NCBI RefSeq assembly: GCF_003335215.1
Contig: NZ_QPGB01000002.1
Coordinates: 248,001-312,000, forward strand
Reading direction: 5' to 3'
Length of the DNA: 64,000 nt
Source: Parvibium lacunae
GTDB taxonomy: Bacteria > Pseudomonadota > Gammaproteobacteria > Burkholderiales > Burkholderiaceae_D
A model generated the notes under the pieces. That model saw only the letters and a list, made by a program, of their open reading frames with translations, did not search any database and was not told the origin of the DNA. Every line of letters starts with the position of its first letter. Positions within the stretch are counted from its first letter, which is position 1. A program made the position numbers and the translations under genes. Of the stretch, positions 36,597-46,029 are shown one piece after another.

Positions 36597-38414
36597 TCAA
36601 ACGGGACGAATTGAGTTAGGGACAATCGTGGCATCAAACTCTGCCAACAGCCCTTGTACTAGAGGGTCCTGCTGAATCGCCTGCTCTGCCGCCTGCTGGC
36701 GCTCGCTGCGCGCTGTTTCATCACGATGCTGTGCGGTTTGGCTTTGCACCTCACCAACCTCCACTTGCAAACGGATCGGCTGTTGATAATACTCACTCAG
36801 CGCCTGCCGCAATTTTTCAACAGGCGACCCCTGCGACAGCGGTTTGGCTGCGGTGCGAATCACATACTGGCTCCCCTGCACACTCAGTAATTCGCTTTGC
36901 GTTGCCAATTGTTTGGCGAGGCCAGTCACATTGAGTTGTAACACCAACGTCGGCCAATCAATACTATCGGCTTGGCCGGGTAAGAGTGGCGCACTGGCCG
37001 GCGCGGGCGGCGCCACAACCGGCAGCGCGACGGTTGCACTCGCAACGGGCATCTCTGTGCTCACAGACTGTGCCGAAAGACTGGCGCTGGCGCGTGTATG
37101 CTGCGGGCCAGCGGCAGGCTGGGATACCTGCCCTGCCGAGGCAGAAATAGCGTGCGGTGGCACTGTTGGGCTAGCTACCTTTTTAGGTAAGGGAGTCGTA
37201 GCAATATCGGCTGCAGGCAAGTTGCCAACTGCGCTAGGTTTAAAGGCGAGCAAGCGCAACAAGGTCATACTGAAACCAGTCAACTCATCCGGTGCAAGAC
37301 TGAGATCGTTGCGACCATGCAGCACTATCTGGTAGTAGAGCTGGATGTCTTCGGCGCTAAATTGCGTTGCAAAAGCGGCAATCGTCGGCGCATCGGCCCA
37401 CTCTTCCGGGATCGCTTGTGGAATGGTTTGTGCCAGTGCGATTCGCTGCAAGAGCGTTGCCAGATCACCCAGCGCTTGGCGATACGAAAGACTGCGCAAG
37501 GTCATTTCATCCGCAATCGCCATCAACGCCACGCCGTCAGCCGCTGCCAAAGCAGCCAGCAAACGGTGTAAATAGGTTTGATCAATCGCGCCCAGCATGC
37601 CCTGCACAGCGTCTGTGGTTACCACGCCTGCACTGTAGGCAATCGCTTGATCCAGTAAAGACAGGGCATCACGCATACTGCCATTGGCTGCATGGCTGAG
37701 TAACTTGAGCGCCTCGCGCTCTGCCTGAATCTGCTCCTGCGCCAAAATTGTTTGTAAATGGCTCACAATCGCCGTCGGCAGCATTGATTTGAGATTGAAC
37801 TGCAAACAACGTGATAGCACCGTGACTGGAATTTTTTGTGGATCCGTCGTCGCGAGAATGAATTTAATGTGCGGCGGTGGCTCTTCCAAGGTCTTTAACA
37901 TGGCATTAAAAGCCGCATTTGACAGCATGTGAACTTCGTCGATCACATACACTTTATAGCGCCCTGCAGTAGGGGCATAGACCGCATTTTCCAATAACTG
38001 CCGCATTTCATCGACGCGGGTATTGGTCGCTGCATCAACTTCTAATAGGTCAACAAACCGCCCACCATCAATTTCACGGCAAGTTTGACACTGGCCACAT
38101 GGGTGCGCGGTAATACCGGTTTCACAATTCAAGGCTTTGGCCAAAATGCGGGCCAGCGTCGTTTTGCCAACGCCCCGCGTTCCGGTAAAAAGATAGGCGT
38201 GATGTAAGCGCTGTTGCTCCAACGCATGACTTAAAGCGCGAACGACATGCTCCTGGCCCACGAGCGTGGAAAAATCACGCGGCCGCCATTTACGCGCCAG
38301 GACTTGATAGGCTTGCGTTGTCACGGGCGAGGCGTCAGCAAACAAGCCGATCGTCGCGGTGTCGACCGCTGGCGCAGGCATTTCTGAAGAAACGAAGTCA
38401 GAAGAATCAGACAT
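36597..38414 (-). CDS. dnaX: DNA polymerase III subunits gamma and tau
   Basis: The 605-residue clamp-loader ATPase. RPRDFSTLVGQEHVV at the N-terminus, Walker A GTRGVGKTTLARIL, a four-Cys zinc module (CETG...CGQCQTCREID), Walker B VIDEVHML and the SRC motif LSRCLQFNL. The tail after about 390 is Pro/Ala-rich and carries the tau C-terminal domain (residues about 490-600). Whether a gamma form is made by frameshifting is not evident: I saw no A-AAA-AAG-type slippery run in a suitable place on the minus strand, but did not check exhaustively. Followed upstream by a hydrolase gene and the SRP RNA. Confidence 0.96.
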   Translation of the reverse strand: MSDSSDFVSSEMPAPAVDTATIGLFADASPVTTQAYQVLARKWRPRDFSTLVGQEHVVRALSHALEQQRLHHAYLFTGTRGVGKTTLARILAKALNCETGITAHPCGQCQTCREIDGGRFVDLLEVDAATNTRVDEMRQLLENAVYAPTAGRYKVYVIDEVHMLSNAAFNAMLKTLEEPPPHIKFILATTDPQKIPVTVLSRCLQFNLKSMLPTAIVSHLQTILAQEQIQAEREALKLLSHAANGSMRDALSLLDQAIAYSAGVVTTDAVQGMLGAIDQTYLHRLLAALAAADGVALMAIADEMTLRSLSYRQALGDLATLLQRIALAQTIPQAIPEEWADAPTIAAFATQFSAEDIQLYYQIVLHGRNDLSLAPDELTGFSMTLLRLLAFKPSAVGNLPAADIATTPLPKKVASPTVPPHAISASAGQVSQPAAGPQHTRASASLSAQSVSTEMPVASATVALPVVAPPAPASAPLLPGQADSIDWPTLVLQLNVTGLAKQLATQSELLSVQGSQYVIRTAAKPLSQGSPVEKLRQALSEYYQQPIRLQVEVGEVQSQTAQHRDETARSERQQAAEQAIQQDPLVQGLLAEFDATIVPNSIRPV

Positions 38415-38530
38415 GCAGAGGGAATGAGGAGATTATTCAGATGGCACATTATCACCCAGTTCATGAGCGATTTCACTCGATGTGCTCGCTCGACGCATAA
38501 CGCCAAAATCGAGGTCAGTCAGGGCACAAT

Positions 38531-39718
38531 TTATTCACAAGCCTGCCCCCACAAGACGCGGCGGCCACAGGTGCTGAGGAAAATTTGGGCATGATCGTGC
38601 GCGGCGTTAGGGATCACATAAAAGGGCTGACGCGCAGCTTGCGTGTCAGCGGGCAACGGCCAAGCGCTAGTTAAATATTGCTGGTAGGCCAAACCACGGG
38701 CCAGGCGATGAGGCCCCTGCAGTTGCGCCGCGCAGTGCTGATCTAGCACACGATGGCGAGGATTGTTATCGCGCTCACCGAGCAAAGTGACAATCTGACG
38801 GCTGCGATAACGTGCTGCCAGCAAGGGGCCTAGCTGTATAGAATCCATGCCCTGCCATGCCGAGGGTAACAACGCCACCAAGGCGGGGGGCAAATGTGCC
38901 AGACCATATTTGTAATCTTGACTATCGGGGCAACGTGGCGCTGCCCCCGCAGGCCCAGCGGCAGCGGGTGAGAAATATAAATAGGAAGAAGGGTTGGCCA
39001 CCACAAAGCGCAGCTGTATCCCTTGTTTGCTCAGCATCTCTGGCAGAGGGGTAAAGGCTGCATAGCGTTGCACAAACTGAGCGCCCGCAGAGTGCCCTGC
39101 AATCGTGATCGTTTGTAAGTTCGGTAACAGCTCGTGTTGGGCTAAGATCCGTAACAGGGTATCCACTGCGGCAAAACTGCTCCAACTGCTGCCCGCTGGA
39201 GCAATACTGGCCTCGCCACTTTTCCATCCCTCAGCGCTCCATCGCAAGTAAGCCAGAGTTGTTTCCGCATGGCCGGCTGTCGCAGGCGTCGGGGCATCGC
39301 TTGGGGTAAGGAACTGGGGGGCGAGGAGTAAGGTCTCTGCCAGAATAGGCTGGGCTGGTTGCGCCGCCTGTTCTGCCTGAGCAGCGCGCGATAACGTCGC
39401 AAAATAGTCTTTTGCATTACGCTGTGTACCATGCACCAGCAGCATGACATGCTTGATCGTCAACGGCGCCCGCGATGATGGTACACCCGCTGTTTGCGAT
39501 AAGGCAGGGGTCAGTGTCGGTAGCAGACGTAAGGCTTCCCCATTGGCGCTCATATAAAGCGGTAATAGGGCTTGGTTAGCGCCGTCAGCAGCGGAAATCA
39601 GCCAACCTTGTGGGGCAACATCCGCTGTCGATAATTCTGCGGCAGTGCCCGGACTACCCCACACTAATGATAACAACACCAATAAAAAGGAAAGCAACCC
39701 CGTCATCATGGCCGGCAT
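38531..39718 (-). CDS. Exported alpha/beta hydrolase, function unknown
   Basis: About 395 residues: an N-terminal hydrophobic signal (LLSFLLVLLSLVWGSPGTAA) and an alpha/beta hydrolase core with MLLVHGTQRNAKDYF, nucleophile elbow GHSAGAQF and a His near the C-terminus (NAAHDHAQIF). Somewhat like poly(3-hydroxybutyrate) depolymerase-type esterases; substrate unknown. The reading frame stays open to 39880, but that extension runs straight through the 4.5S RNA gene, so I start at the ATG at 39718 (39709 and 39706 are alternatives). It lies between ffs and dnaX. Confidence 0.7.
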   Translation of the reverse strand: MPAMMTGLLSFLLVLLSLVWGSPGTAAELSTADVAPQGWLISAADGANQALLPLYMSANGEALRLLPTLTPALSQTAGVPSSRAPLTIKHVMLLVHGTQRNAKDYFATLSRAAQAEQAAQPAQPILAETLLLAPQFLTPSDAPTPATAGHAETTLAYLRWSAEGWKSGEASIAPAGSSWSSFAAVDTLLRILAQHELLPNLQTITIAGHSAGAQFVQRYAAFTPLPEMLSKQGIQLRFVVANPSSYLYFSPAAAGPAGAAPRCPDSQDYKYGLAHLPPALVALLPSAWQGMDSIQLGPLLAARYRSRQIVTLLGERDNNPRHRVLDQHCAAQLQGPHRLARGLAYQQYLTSAWPLPADTQAARQPFYVIPNAAHDHAQIFLSTCGRRVLWGQACE

Positions 39719-39781
39719 GGACAAGAGAGCGAGCAGGGGTGAAATTGGGCGCACAGTCAAGGAAAGGTCAATCGAAAGAAG

Positions 39782-39880
39782 GTGGCGAGCCAGAACCCCG
39801 GCACTTGCTAGCTTCGCTGTGGCTGCTGCGTTCCCGCCCTGACCAGGTTCACGACATTGCAATGCGGGGAGGCCCGCCAC
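39782..39880 (-). ncRNA. ffs: Small signal recognition particle RNA (4.5S)
   Basis: A 99-base RNA on the minus strand. It contains the Ffh-binding domain in the right order: GGTCAGG, then a GGAA tetraloop closed by GCG/CGC, then AGCAGCC. The ends pair (GTGGCGGGCC with the 3' GGCTCGCCAC, one G-U), followed by CCCC-GGGG, making the expected long hairpin. dnaX downstream is its common neighbour in betaproteobacteria, and a fitting promoter lies upstream. It binds Ffh to target membrane proteins co-translationally. The closing pair of the tetraloop is G-C where C-G is commoner. Confidence 0.93.
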
Positions 39881-39884
39881 GTGT

Positions 39885-39914
39885 ATTGTAGCAGTCAGAC
39901 ACAGGCAATACCAA
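39885..39914 (-). promoter_or_regulatory. Sigma-70 promoter of ffs
   Basis: On the minus strand: -35 TTGGTA (39909-39914), an 18-base spacer and -10 TACAAT (39885-39890). Transcription would begin about at 39878-39880, the folded 5' end of the SRP RNA. Confidence 0.65.
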
Positions 39915-40032
39915 ACACCCCCAGTTCAATATTTGCGTGATGGCTGTGCGACAGCAGGCAGGATTCGGCACCCAATCGACCCGTGCGCGATAGCGGGCTG
40001 TTAGAATGCCGCTTTGCTTATGGGGGTGCGCT

Positions 40033-40449
40033 ATGTTGTGGGTTAAAGCATTGCATATTATTTTTATGGTGACATGGTTCGCTGGGCTGTTTTATTTACC
40101 CCGTTTATTTGTCTACCATGCAGACACTCAGGATGCGCTCAGTGATGCACGTTTCAAAATCATGGAGCGACGCTTGATGGTCATGACCCATCTGGGCGGC
40201 AGCTTAACCCTGGTGTTTGGGTTATGGCTCCTTCTCGGCTATGGCATTGGTAAGGGCAGTGACTGGATGCATGGCAAGTTAACCCTGGTGTTCTTGCTCT
40301 TGATTTACCATCATTTGTGCATGCGCCACGTAAAACAATTCGCCCGTAATCTGAACCAGCACAGTGCAAAATACTATCGTTGGTTTAACGAAGTGCCCTC
40401 GGTCCTGCTAATCGGCATCGTACTTCTCGTTGTGATCAAACCTTTCTAA
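40033..40449 (+). CDS. hemJ: Protoporphyrinogen oxidase HemJ
   Basis: A 138-residue membrane protein with four helices and the family layout: His8 in the first helix (VKALHIIFMVTWFAGLFYLP), LPRLFVYH, and HLGGSLTLVFGLWLL. HemJ oxidises protoporphyrinogen IX in bacteria lacking HemG/HemY. The start at 40033 follows a G-rich GGGGGTG; an upstream frame extension is not needed. hemF lies 6 kb downstream on the same strand, so two consecutive heme steps are encoded near each other. Confidence 0.92.
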   Translation: MLWVKALHIIFMVTWFAGLFYLPRLFVYHADTQDALSDARFKIMERRLMVMTHLGGSLTLVFGLWLLLGYGIGKGSDWMHGKLTLVFLLLIYHHLCMRHVKQFARNLNQHSAKYYRWFNEVPSVLLIGIVLLVVIKPF

Positions 40450-40465
40450 GCGTAGACAACAATCC

Positions 40466-41821
40466 ATGTCCCAACCCCTTTTCTTTTGTTTCGCCCCTTG
40501 CCCGCGTGGCCTTGAGGGTTTATTGGTACAGGAGCTGGAAACTCTGCCGCTAGCGGGTCTGGGCCAAGTCTTAAAAGTCACCCCCGCGCCCGGCGGAGTA
40601 AGCTTTCAGGCAGATTGGGCCGGGATCATGCAAGCCAATCTGTGGAGCCGCTGTGCGAGCCGGATTCTGTTACGGTTGGATAAAAAATCCTACCGTAACG
40701 AACAGGATATTTACGATATTGCGCTAGCCCAGCCCTGGACGGATTGGTTTGATTTGGCGAATGATTTTAAGGTGGACTTAACAGCCTTAACCGGACGTCG
40801 CGCTGCGCCAACCGAGGGAACCCGCACTAAGCAACCGCCCCCTGCTGGCAAACGCACTAAACCAGCGTCAGTCAGCCATTTACAAAGCCTTGATTTTGTT
40901 ACGCTACGCGTCAAAGATGCGGTGTGCGATCACTTCCGTGAGCGCACTGGCCAACGCCCCGATATCAACACCCAGCATCCCGATATCCGCATTCACGTGT
41001 TTCTTGATGACATTAGTTGCACGCTTTATCTGGATACCTCTGGCGACGCACTGTTCAAGCGCGGCTGGCGCTTGGAAAAGGGGGAGGCACCGATTCGCGA
41101 AAATTTGGCAGCGGGGCTTTTGCAACTGGCGAATTGGCCAGAGCGCGCCGCGGCAGGATTAACCTTGCTTGACCCATTTTGTGGCAGCGGCACATTATTA
41201 GTGGAAGCGATGCTGCAACAATTGCAAGTGGCTCCTGGCCTGGCCCGTAGCTTTGCTTTTGAGTGCCTACGACCCTGTCCGCTTGAACAGTGGCAACAAG
41301 TGAAACAACAAGCACGACAGCAGATTCAGCTGCAACCATTGAACCAAATTCATGGCAGTGACATTGATCAGAAAATGGTTTATCGGGCCCGTCGCAATAT
41401 TGAGCGTGCCGCAATTTTGTATGGATTACCCGAGAATTTACCGCTCCCCACCGTGGCGATGAGTAGTGCCGATGAGAAAGCGCCGCCAGCGCCACAAGGT
41501 TTGATTATTTGTAACCCACCGTATGGTGAGCGCATGCAAGTTCAGGCCAACCGAGATTCTGTTCATCCCGCGCCAGAAGAAACCGATGCGCTCTTTAGTC
41601 ATTGGGCTACCCAGCTCAAACGCCACTATGCAGGCTGGTCTGTTTATGTCATCAGTGCAGATATGCAGCTACCGAAACGGTTACGGTTAAAGGAAAGTCA
41701 GCGTTTACCACTGTTCAATGGGCCGTTAGAGTGCCGCTATTTTCGTTTTGATATGGTGAGTGGTAGTGCTCGGCATAAGCCATCCCAGGATTCAGCGAAC
41801 CCTGGGATGACACCCGCTTAG
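40466..41821 (+). CDS. THUMP-domain class I SAM RNA methyltransferase (RlmL-like)
   Basis: A 451-residue methyltransferase. N-terminal ferredoxin-like and THUMP region (about 1-180, with a Pro/Lys/Thr-rich insertion near 110-130), then the Rossmann domain with LLDPFCGSGTLLVEA and the catalytic NPPYGERM. It matches the N-terminal half of E. coli RlmL (m2G2445 in 23S rRNA) without the RlmK half, the normal betaproteobacterial form. It starts 16 bases after hemJ and its stop overlaps the convergent Cache gene by three bases. Confidence 0.9.
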   Translation: MSQPLFFCFAPCPRGLEGLLVQELETLPLAGLGQVLKVTPAPGGVSFQADWAGIMQANLWSRCASRILLRLDKKSYRNEQDIYDIALAQPWTDWFDLANDFKVDLTALTGRRAAPTEGTRTKQPPPAGKRTKPASVSHLQSLDFVTLRVKDAVCDHFRERTGQRPDINTQHPDIRIHVFLDDISCTLYLDTSGDALFKRGWRLEKGEAPIRENLAAGLLQLANWPERAAAGLTLLDPFCGSGTLLVEAMLQQLQVAPGLARSFAFECLRPCPLEQWQQVKQQARQQIQLQPLNQIHGSDIDQKMVYRARRNIERAAILYGLPENLPLPTVAMSSADEKAPPAPQGLIICNPPYGERMQVQANRDSVHPAPEETDALFSHWATQLKRHYAGWSVYVISADMQLPKRLRLKESQRLPLFNGPLECRYFRFDMVSGSARHKPSQDSANPGMTPA

Positions 41822-42294
41822 CGATATACGCCAGCACCAAGATAACCATCGTAACCAGGAATTTTGGCGACGTAGGCGGTTTTCTCTTCAATCACTTTGG
41901 TTTGGGGGTGGGGCCATTTGTAATCCACCCAACCACTGCCCTTGGCTTTGATCAACGCATTAAACTCTTGCATCAGCAGCTTGCCGTCGGCTGTTTTAAG
42001 CTCCCACAAATTTTTACCGACAAGGGCTTTGTTGGCACCGTGACAGACATTCACCCCCTCCATTTTGTAGCAAAAGAGATAGAGGTCACGGTCTTTCCAT
42101 TTACTCCCAGGCGCTTGGTTGTTGGTGAAATCCTCAAAGGCTTTCTCGACGCCCACCGCTTTAATGTGGGCAATCGCGTCCTCTACCATCTTCTGGGCTT
42201 CCGCGCGGGTGCCAGGTTTCTCTTGTGCCAGCGCAACATTTACCGCAAATAAGGGGGCCAGGCAGGCCAGTATCATCCAGACTAGTCGCTTCAT
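41818..42294 (-). CDS. Exported single Cache-domain protein
   Basis: About 158 residues: a signal peptide (LVWMILACLAPLFAVNVALAQ) and a single Cache domain (sCache_2 type) with FCYKMEGVNVCHG, NLWELKTADGKLLMQEF, GWVDYKWPHPQT and a C-terminal GYDGYLGAGVYR. Such free periplasmic Cache proteins may bind small ligands and feed sensors, but partner is unknown. Three ATGs in a row stand at the start; AGGAG favours the third (42294). A long inverted repeat stands just upstream. Confidence 0.82.
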   Translation of the reverse strand: MKRLVWMILACLAPLFAVNVALAQEKPGTRAEAQKMVEDAIAHIKAVGVEKAFEDFTNNQAPGSKWKDRDLYLFCYKMEGVNVCHGANKALVGKNLWELKTADGKLLMQEFNALIKAKGSGWVDYKWPHPQTKVIEEKTAYVAKIPGYDGYLGAGVYR

Positions 42295-42310
42295 CATCAT
42301 CTCCTTTATC

Positions 42311-42347
42311 GTTAGTTTGCATAAGCGCGAGCGCTTATGCTGCTAAC
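42311..42347. repeat. Extended inverted repeat before the Cache gene
   Basis: A perfect 10-base inverted repeat (42319-42328 with 42331-42340) flanked by a second pair GTTAG/CTAAC (42311-42315 with 42343-42347). It lies 17 bases before the Cache start and 65 bases after the HerA-like stop. No T-run follows on either strand, so an operator or a mRNA structure is more likely than a normal terminator. Confidence 0.55.
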
Positions 42348-42411
42348 TACGGCGAGATGGATGCCGCAAATAGATGGCTAATGGTGCTAATACTTATCGT
42401 TAACCCACAGT

Positions 42412-43920
42412 TTAACGTCGCCGACCACCGAGGATAGAGCCTAACACCCCTCGAATAATTTCTCGCCCAACTTGTGAGCCAATTGCCCGAGCCGCACTTT
42501 TTGCGAGGGCTTCCACCACACTCTCTCGACCACGCGGCGTTGGAGAGGCGCGCTCACCGAGCATGTCACGCGTGCGTTCACTCACGCTGGGGCGATCTGC
42601 GTTAGCGCGAGTGTTGGCAGGCGCACTGCCGGGCCCGGTTTGCTGGCTCGCTTGCAATCGCTCATAGGCAGATTCACGGTCTTCGGTGTGCTCATAGACC
42701 CCAGCTACCACAGACTGTGCTAACAACTGTTGGCGTTCTTGGGGGGTCACGGGTCCGAGCCGTCCGGCGGGGGGTAACATCCAGGCACGTTCAACGATAT
42801 TGGGCCGCCCCTTTTCATCTAAAAAAGAAACTAGCGCTTCACCAACCGCCAATTCAGTAATGGCGGTCGCCACATCCAAGGCAGGATTCGCTCGCAGGGT
42901 TTGTGCCGCACTCTGCACGGCTTTTTGATCACGCGGCGTAAAGGCGCGGAGGGCATGTTGAATACGATTGCCAAGTTGCCCAAGGACGCTATCCGGCACA
43001 TCCAGCGGGTTTTGCGTGACGAAATAGACACCAACACCTTTAGAGCGAATCAGACGGACTACCTGCTCGATCTTATCCAATAAGACCTTAGGTGCTTCAT
43101 TAAAGAGCAAGTGGGCTTCGTCGAAGAAGAAAACACATTTGGGTTTTTCCACATCGCCGACCTCTGGCAAGTGCTCAAACAGCTCTGACAACAGCCACAA
43201 TAAAAAAGTGGAATATAGACGTGGCGACAATAAGAGTTTGTCTGCCGCGAGAATATTCACCACACCTTTGCCTTGGCTATCAGTCTGCAAGAGATCTTGA
43301 ATATTGAGCATTGGCTCACCAAAGAAATGGTTCGCCCCTTGCTGCTCTAGTGTCAGTAAACCGCGCTGAATCGCGCCAATCGACGCGGCTGAAATATTCC
43401 CATACTCAGTCTGGAAAGTTTTGGCGTGCTCACCAACATGCTGGAGCATCGCCCGCAAATCTTTACTGTCCAGTAGCAATAAGCCTTGATCGTCGGCAAT
43501 TTTGAAAACCAGTTGCAACACCCCTTCCTGGGTATCGTTCAAATTCAGCATGCGAGCCAACAAGAGCGGGCCAAGATCAGAAATAGTCGCCCTAACAGGA
43601 TGACCCTGTTGCCCGAATACATCCCATAGGGTGACCGGGCAACCTGCAAAGGTTGGAGTAGGTAAGCCGTATTGTTGAATCCGATCCTGCATCTTGGGAG
43701 TGAGGTTACCGGGTTGGGCAATGCCGGTTAGATCACCTTTCACATCAGCCATAAAAACAGGCACCCCAATCTCTGAGAAACGCTGTGCCAGCAGCTGCAG
43801 GGAGACGGTTTTACCAGTGCCAGTCGCCCCAGTAATTAAGCCGTGACGGTTGGCTAAGGCTGGTAATAAACCGAGTTGGGTTGAGCCACTTTGTGCCACA
43901 GCGAGGGCAGAAAAAGACAT
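42412..43920 (-). CDS. HerA-like ATPase (DUF853/YjgR family)
   Basis: A 502-residue AAA+-like ATPase of the HerA/FtsK clan. Walker [32 protein letters not shown], Walker [13 protein letters not shown], and [20 protein letters not shown] (the sensor region). The last 90 residues are Arg/Ser/Pro-rich and end in a Gly/Arg tail. The role of YjgR is unknown. The start at 43920 has AGGAG six bases upstream; a 32-codon extension is not used. Confidence 0.88.
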   Translation of the reverse strand: MSFSALAVAQSGSTQLGLLPALANRHGLITGATGTGKTVSLQLLAQRFSEIGVPVFMADVKGDLTGIAQPGNLTPKMQDRIQQYGLPTPTFAGCPVTLWDVFGQQGHPVRATISDLGPLLLARMLNLNDTQEGVLQLVFKIADDQGLLLLDSKDLRAMLQHVGEHAKTFQTEYGNISAASIGAIQRGLLTLEQQGANHFFGEPMLNIQDLLQTDSQGKGVVNILAADKLLLSPRLYSTFLLWLLSELFEHLPEVGDVEKPKCVFFFDEAHLLFNEAPKVLLDKIEQVVRLIRSKGVGVYFVTQNPLDVPDSVLGQLGNRIQHALRAFTPRDQKAVQSAAQTLRANPALDVATAITELAVGEALVSFLDEKGRPNIVERAWMLPPAGRLGPVTPQERQQLLAQSVVAGVYEHTEDRESAYERLQASQQTGPGSAPANTRANADRPSVSERTRDMLGERASPTPRGRESVVEALAKSAARAIGSQVGREIIRGVLGSILGGRRR

Positions 43921-44018
43921 GTTGAACTCCTGGCGGGTCGAGTGATTGGCTATATGGGGATGAATACCCCATGATAAAATTACAACCAATAAGCATACCT
44001 TAAGACAGGGAGTCACTC

Positions 44019-44744
44019 ATGGCCGGACACAGCAAATGGGCCAATATTAAGCATAAAAAAGCCCGCGCCGATGCGTCACGCGGTAAGTTGTTTACCCGTC
44101 TCATTAAAGAAATTACGGTCGCCGCCCGCTTGGGTGGTGGCGACCCCAACATGAATCCGCGCCTGCGCTTGGCCATGGATAAAGCGGCTGATGGCAATAT
44201 GCCCAAAGACACCGTCAATCGGGCGATTCAACGTGGTGTCGGGGCCGAAGATGGCGCCAACTACGAAGAGATTCGCTACGAAGGCTATGGCCTGGGTGGC
44301 GTAGCGGTGATTGTCGATTGCATGACGGATAACCGTGTACGCACTGTGGCCGAGGTTCGCCATGCTTTTTCTAAACACGGCGGCAATTTAGGGACCGAAG
44401 GCTCGGTAGCCTTCCAGTTCACGCACTGCGGCCAGTTTTTATTTGCGCCCGGCACCTCCGAAGACGCGGTGATGGAAGCGGCGCTCGAAGCCGGTGCCGA
44501 AGATGTGCAAACCGACGAGGAAGGCGGAATTGAAGTGACCTGTGCCGTCAATGATTTTTCGCAAGTCAAAGTGGCCTTAGAAGCCGCCGGTTTAAAAGCG
44601 GAAGTGGCCGAAATCACCATGAAACCGCAAACTACGATTGAATTGAGCGGGGACGATGCCGTCAAAATGCAAAAGATTCTTGATACCTTGGAAAACCTCG
44701 ACGACACCCAAGAGGTGTATCACAACGCCATTTTGCCGGAGTAA
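44019..44744 (+). CDS. yebC: YebC/PmpR family (TACO1-like) protein
   Basis: A 241-residue protein beginning [18 protein letters not shown], the hallmark of the YebC/TACO1 family, with [19 protein letters not shown] and the acidic C-terminal domain. Long listed as a transcription regulator; recent work on relatives points to help in translating difficult (proline) stretches. GGGAG stands six bases before the ATG. First gene of a plus-strand run with purD, hemF, nadD, rsfS and rlmH. Confidence 0.96.
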   Translation: MAGHSKWANIKHKKARADASRGKLFTRLIKEITVAARLGGGDPNMNPRLRLAMDKAADGNMPKDTVNRAIQRGVGAEDGANYEEIRYEGYGLGGVAVIVDCMTDNRVRTVAEVRHAFSKHGGNLGTEGSVAFQFTHCGQFLFAPGTSEDAVMEAALEAGAEDVQTDEEGGIEVTCAVNDFSQVKVALEAAGLKAEVAEITMKPQTTIELSGDDAVKMQKILDTLENLDDTQEVYHNAILPE

Positions 44745-44750
44745 ACAAGC

Positions 44751-46028
44751 ATGAAAATTTTAGTGGTTGGCGCCGGGGGGCGTGAGCATGCCTTGGCTTG
44801 GCGTTTAACGCAATCAGAGCGTATTTCTAAAGTCTATGTTGCGCCCGGTAATGGTGGCACGGCGCTGGATGAGCGCCTAGAAAATGTCGCGATAACCGAT
44901 CTGCATGCCTTAGCAGATTTCGCTGCACAAGAAGAGATTGCCTATACCGTGGTTGGTCCTGAAGCCCCCTTGGCAGGCGGTATTGTGGATATTTTCCGCG
45001 CCCGTGGTTTAAAAATATTTGGCCCCACCCAAGCTGCTGCCCAGCTCGAATCTTCAAAAGATTTTGCGAAAGCCTTTATGCAACGGCATGGGATTCCTAC
45101 CGCCGAATATCAAACCTTCAGCGATGCGCAAGCAGCACATGACTACGTTGCCAAACGCGGCGCGCCTATCGTTATCAAAGCCGATGGATTAGCGGCGGGC
45201 AAAGGCGTGGTGGTTGCGATGAGCCTCGACGAAGCGCATAGCGCGATTGATGCCATGCTGCTTGATAACCGCATGGGCGATGCCGGTGCGCGGGTGGTGA
45301 TTGAAGATTTTCTAGTGGGCGAAGAAGCCAGTTTCATTGTGTTGTGTGATGGTAAAAACGTCCTCGCCCTCGCCAGTAGCCAAGACCACAAGCGCCTGCT
45401 CGATGGCGATGCGGGCCCCAACACCGGCGGCATGGGCGCTTACTCCCCCGCCCCTGTAGTTACGCCAGAAATTCATCATGCCGTGATGCGGGATGTGATT
45501 CGCCCAACGATTGAAGGCATGGCCAAAGATGGCATTACTTATACAGGCTTCTTGTATGCCGGCTTGATGATTGATCATGGGCAAATCAAGGTCTTGGAAT
45601 TCAATTGCCGCATGGGCGATCCCGAAACCCAGCCGATTATGGCGCGGATTAAAAATGACTTTACCGTCGTCATGGAACACGCTGTCAATGGCACGCTCGA
45701 TCAAGCCGAAATTGATTGGGATCGCCGCCCGGCCCTCGGCGTGGTGATGGCCGCGCATCATTACCCAGAAACCCCGCGTAAAGGCGATGTCATCACTGGG
45801 CTACCCGCTGAAACAGAAGACTGCATCGTCTTTCATGCGGGAACCCAGGATGAAAACGGCAACACCGTCACCAGTGGCGGTCGGGTACTGTGCGTGACGG
45901 CCTTGGGTGAAAACATCAAGCTCGCGCAAAAACGAGCGTATGAAGGTTTAGCGTCGATTCAATTCGACGGCATGCAATACCGTACCGACATTGGTTACCG
46001 CGCCATCGAACGCAAAGCCGGAAACTAA
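44751..46028 (+). CDS. purD: Phosphoribosylamine-glycine ligase
   Basis: A 425-residue ATP-grasp enzyme, second step of purine synthesis. [15 protein letters not shown] at the N-terminus, [22 protein letters not shown] (ATP-grasp), [11 protein letters not shown] and the signature [11 protein letters not shown] are all present. It starts 6 bases behind yebC; hemF follows one base after its stop. Confidence 0.97.
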   Translation: MKILVVGAGGREHALAWRLTQSERISKVYVAPGNGGTALDERLENVAITDLHALADFAAQEEIAYTVVGPEAPLAGGIVDIFRARGLKIFGPTQAAAQLESSKDFAKAFMQRHGIPTAEYQTFSDAQAAHDYVAKRGAPIVIKADGLAAGKGVVVAMSLDEAHSAIDAMLLDNRMGDAGARVVIEDFLVGEEASFIVLCDGKNVLALASSQDHKRLLDGDAGPNTGGMGAYSPAPVVTPEIHHAVMRDVIRPTIEGMAKDGITYTGFLYAGLMIDHGQIKVLEFNCRMGDPETQPIMARIKNDFTVVMEHAVNGTLDQAEIDWDRRPALGVVMAAHHYPETPRKGDVITGLPAETEDCIVFHAGTQDENGNTVTSGGRVLCVTALGENIKLAQKRAYEGLASIQFDGMQYRTDIGYRAIERKAGN

Positions 46029-46029
46029 C

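Noticed and set aside
36844-37335. 163-residue frame opposite the dnaX tail
   Set aside because: Mirror of an Ala/Pro-rich coding region; no homology seen.
36597-38414. Programmed frameshift in dnaX giving gamma
   Set aside because: No clear slippery heptamer with a following hairpin recognised.
39719-39880. N-terminal extension of the hydrolase frame (54 codons)
   Set aside because: It runs through the 4.5S RNA gene, whose structure explains the sequence; the signal peptide starts only at 39718.
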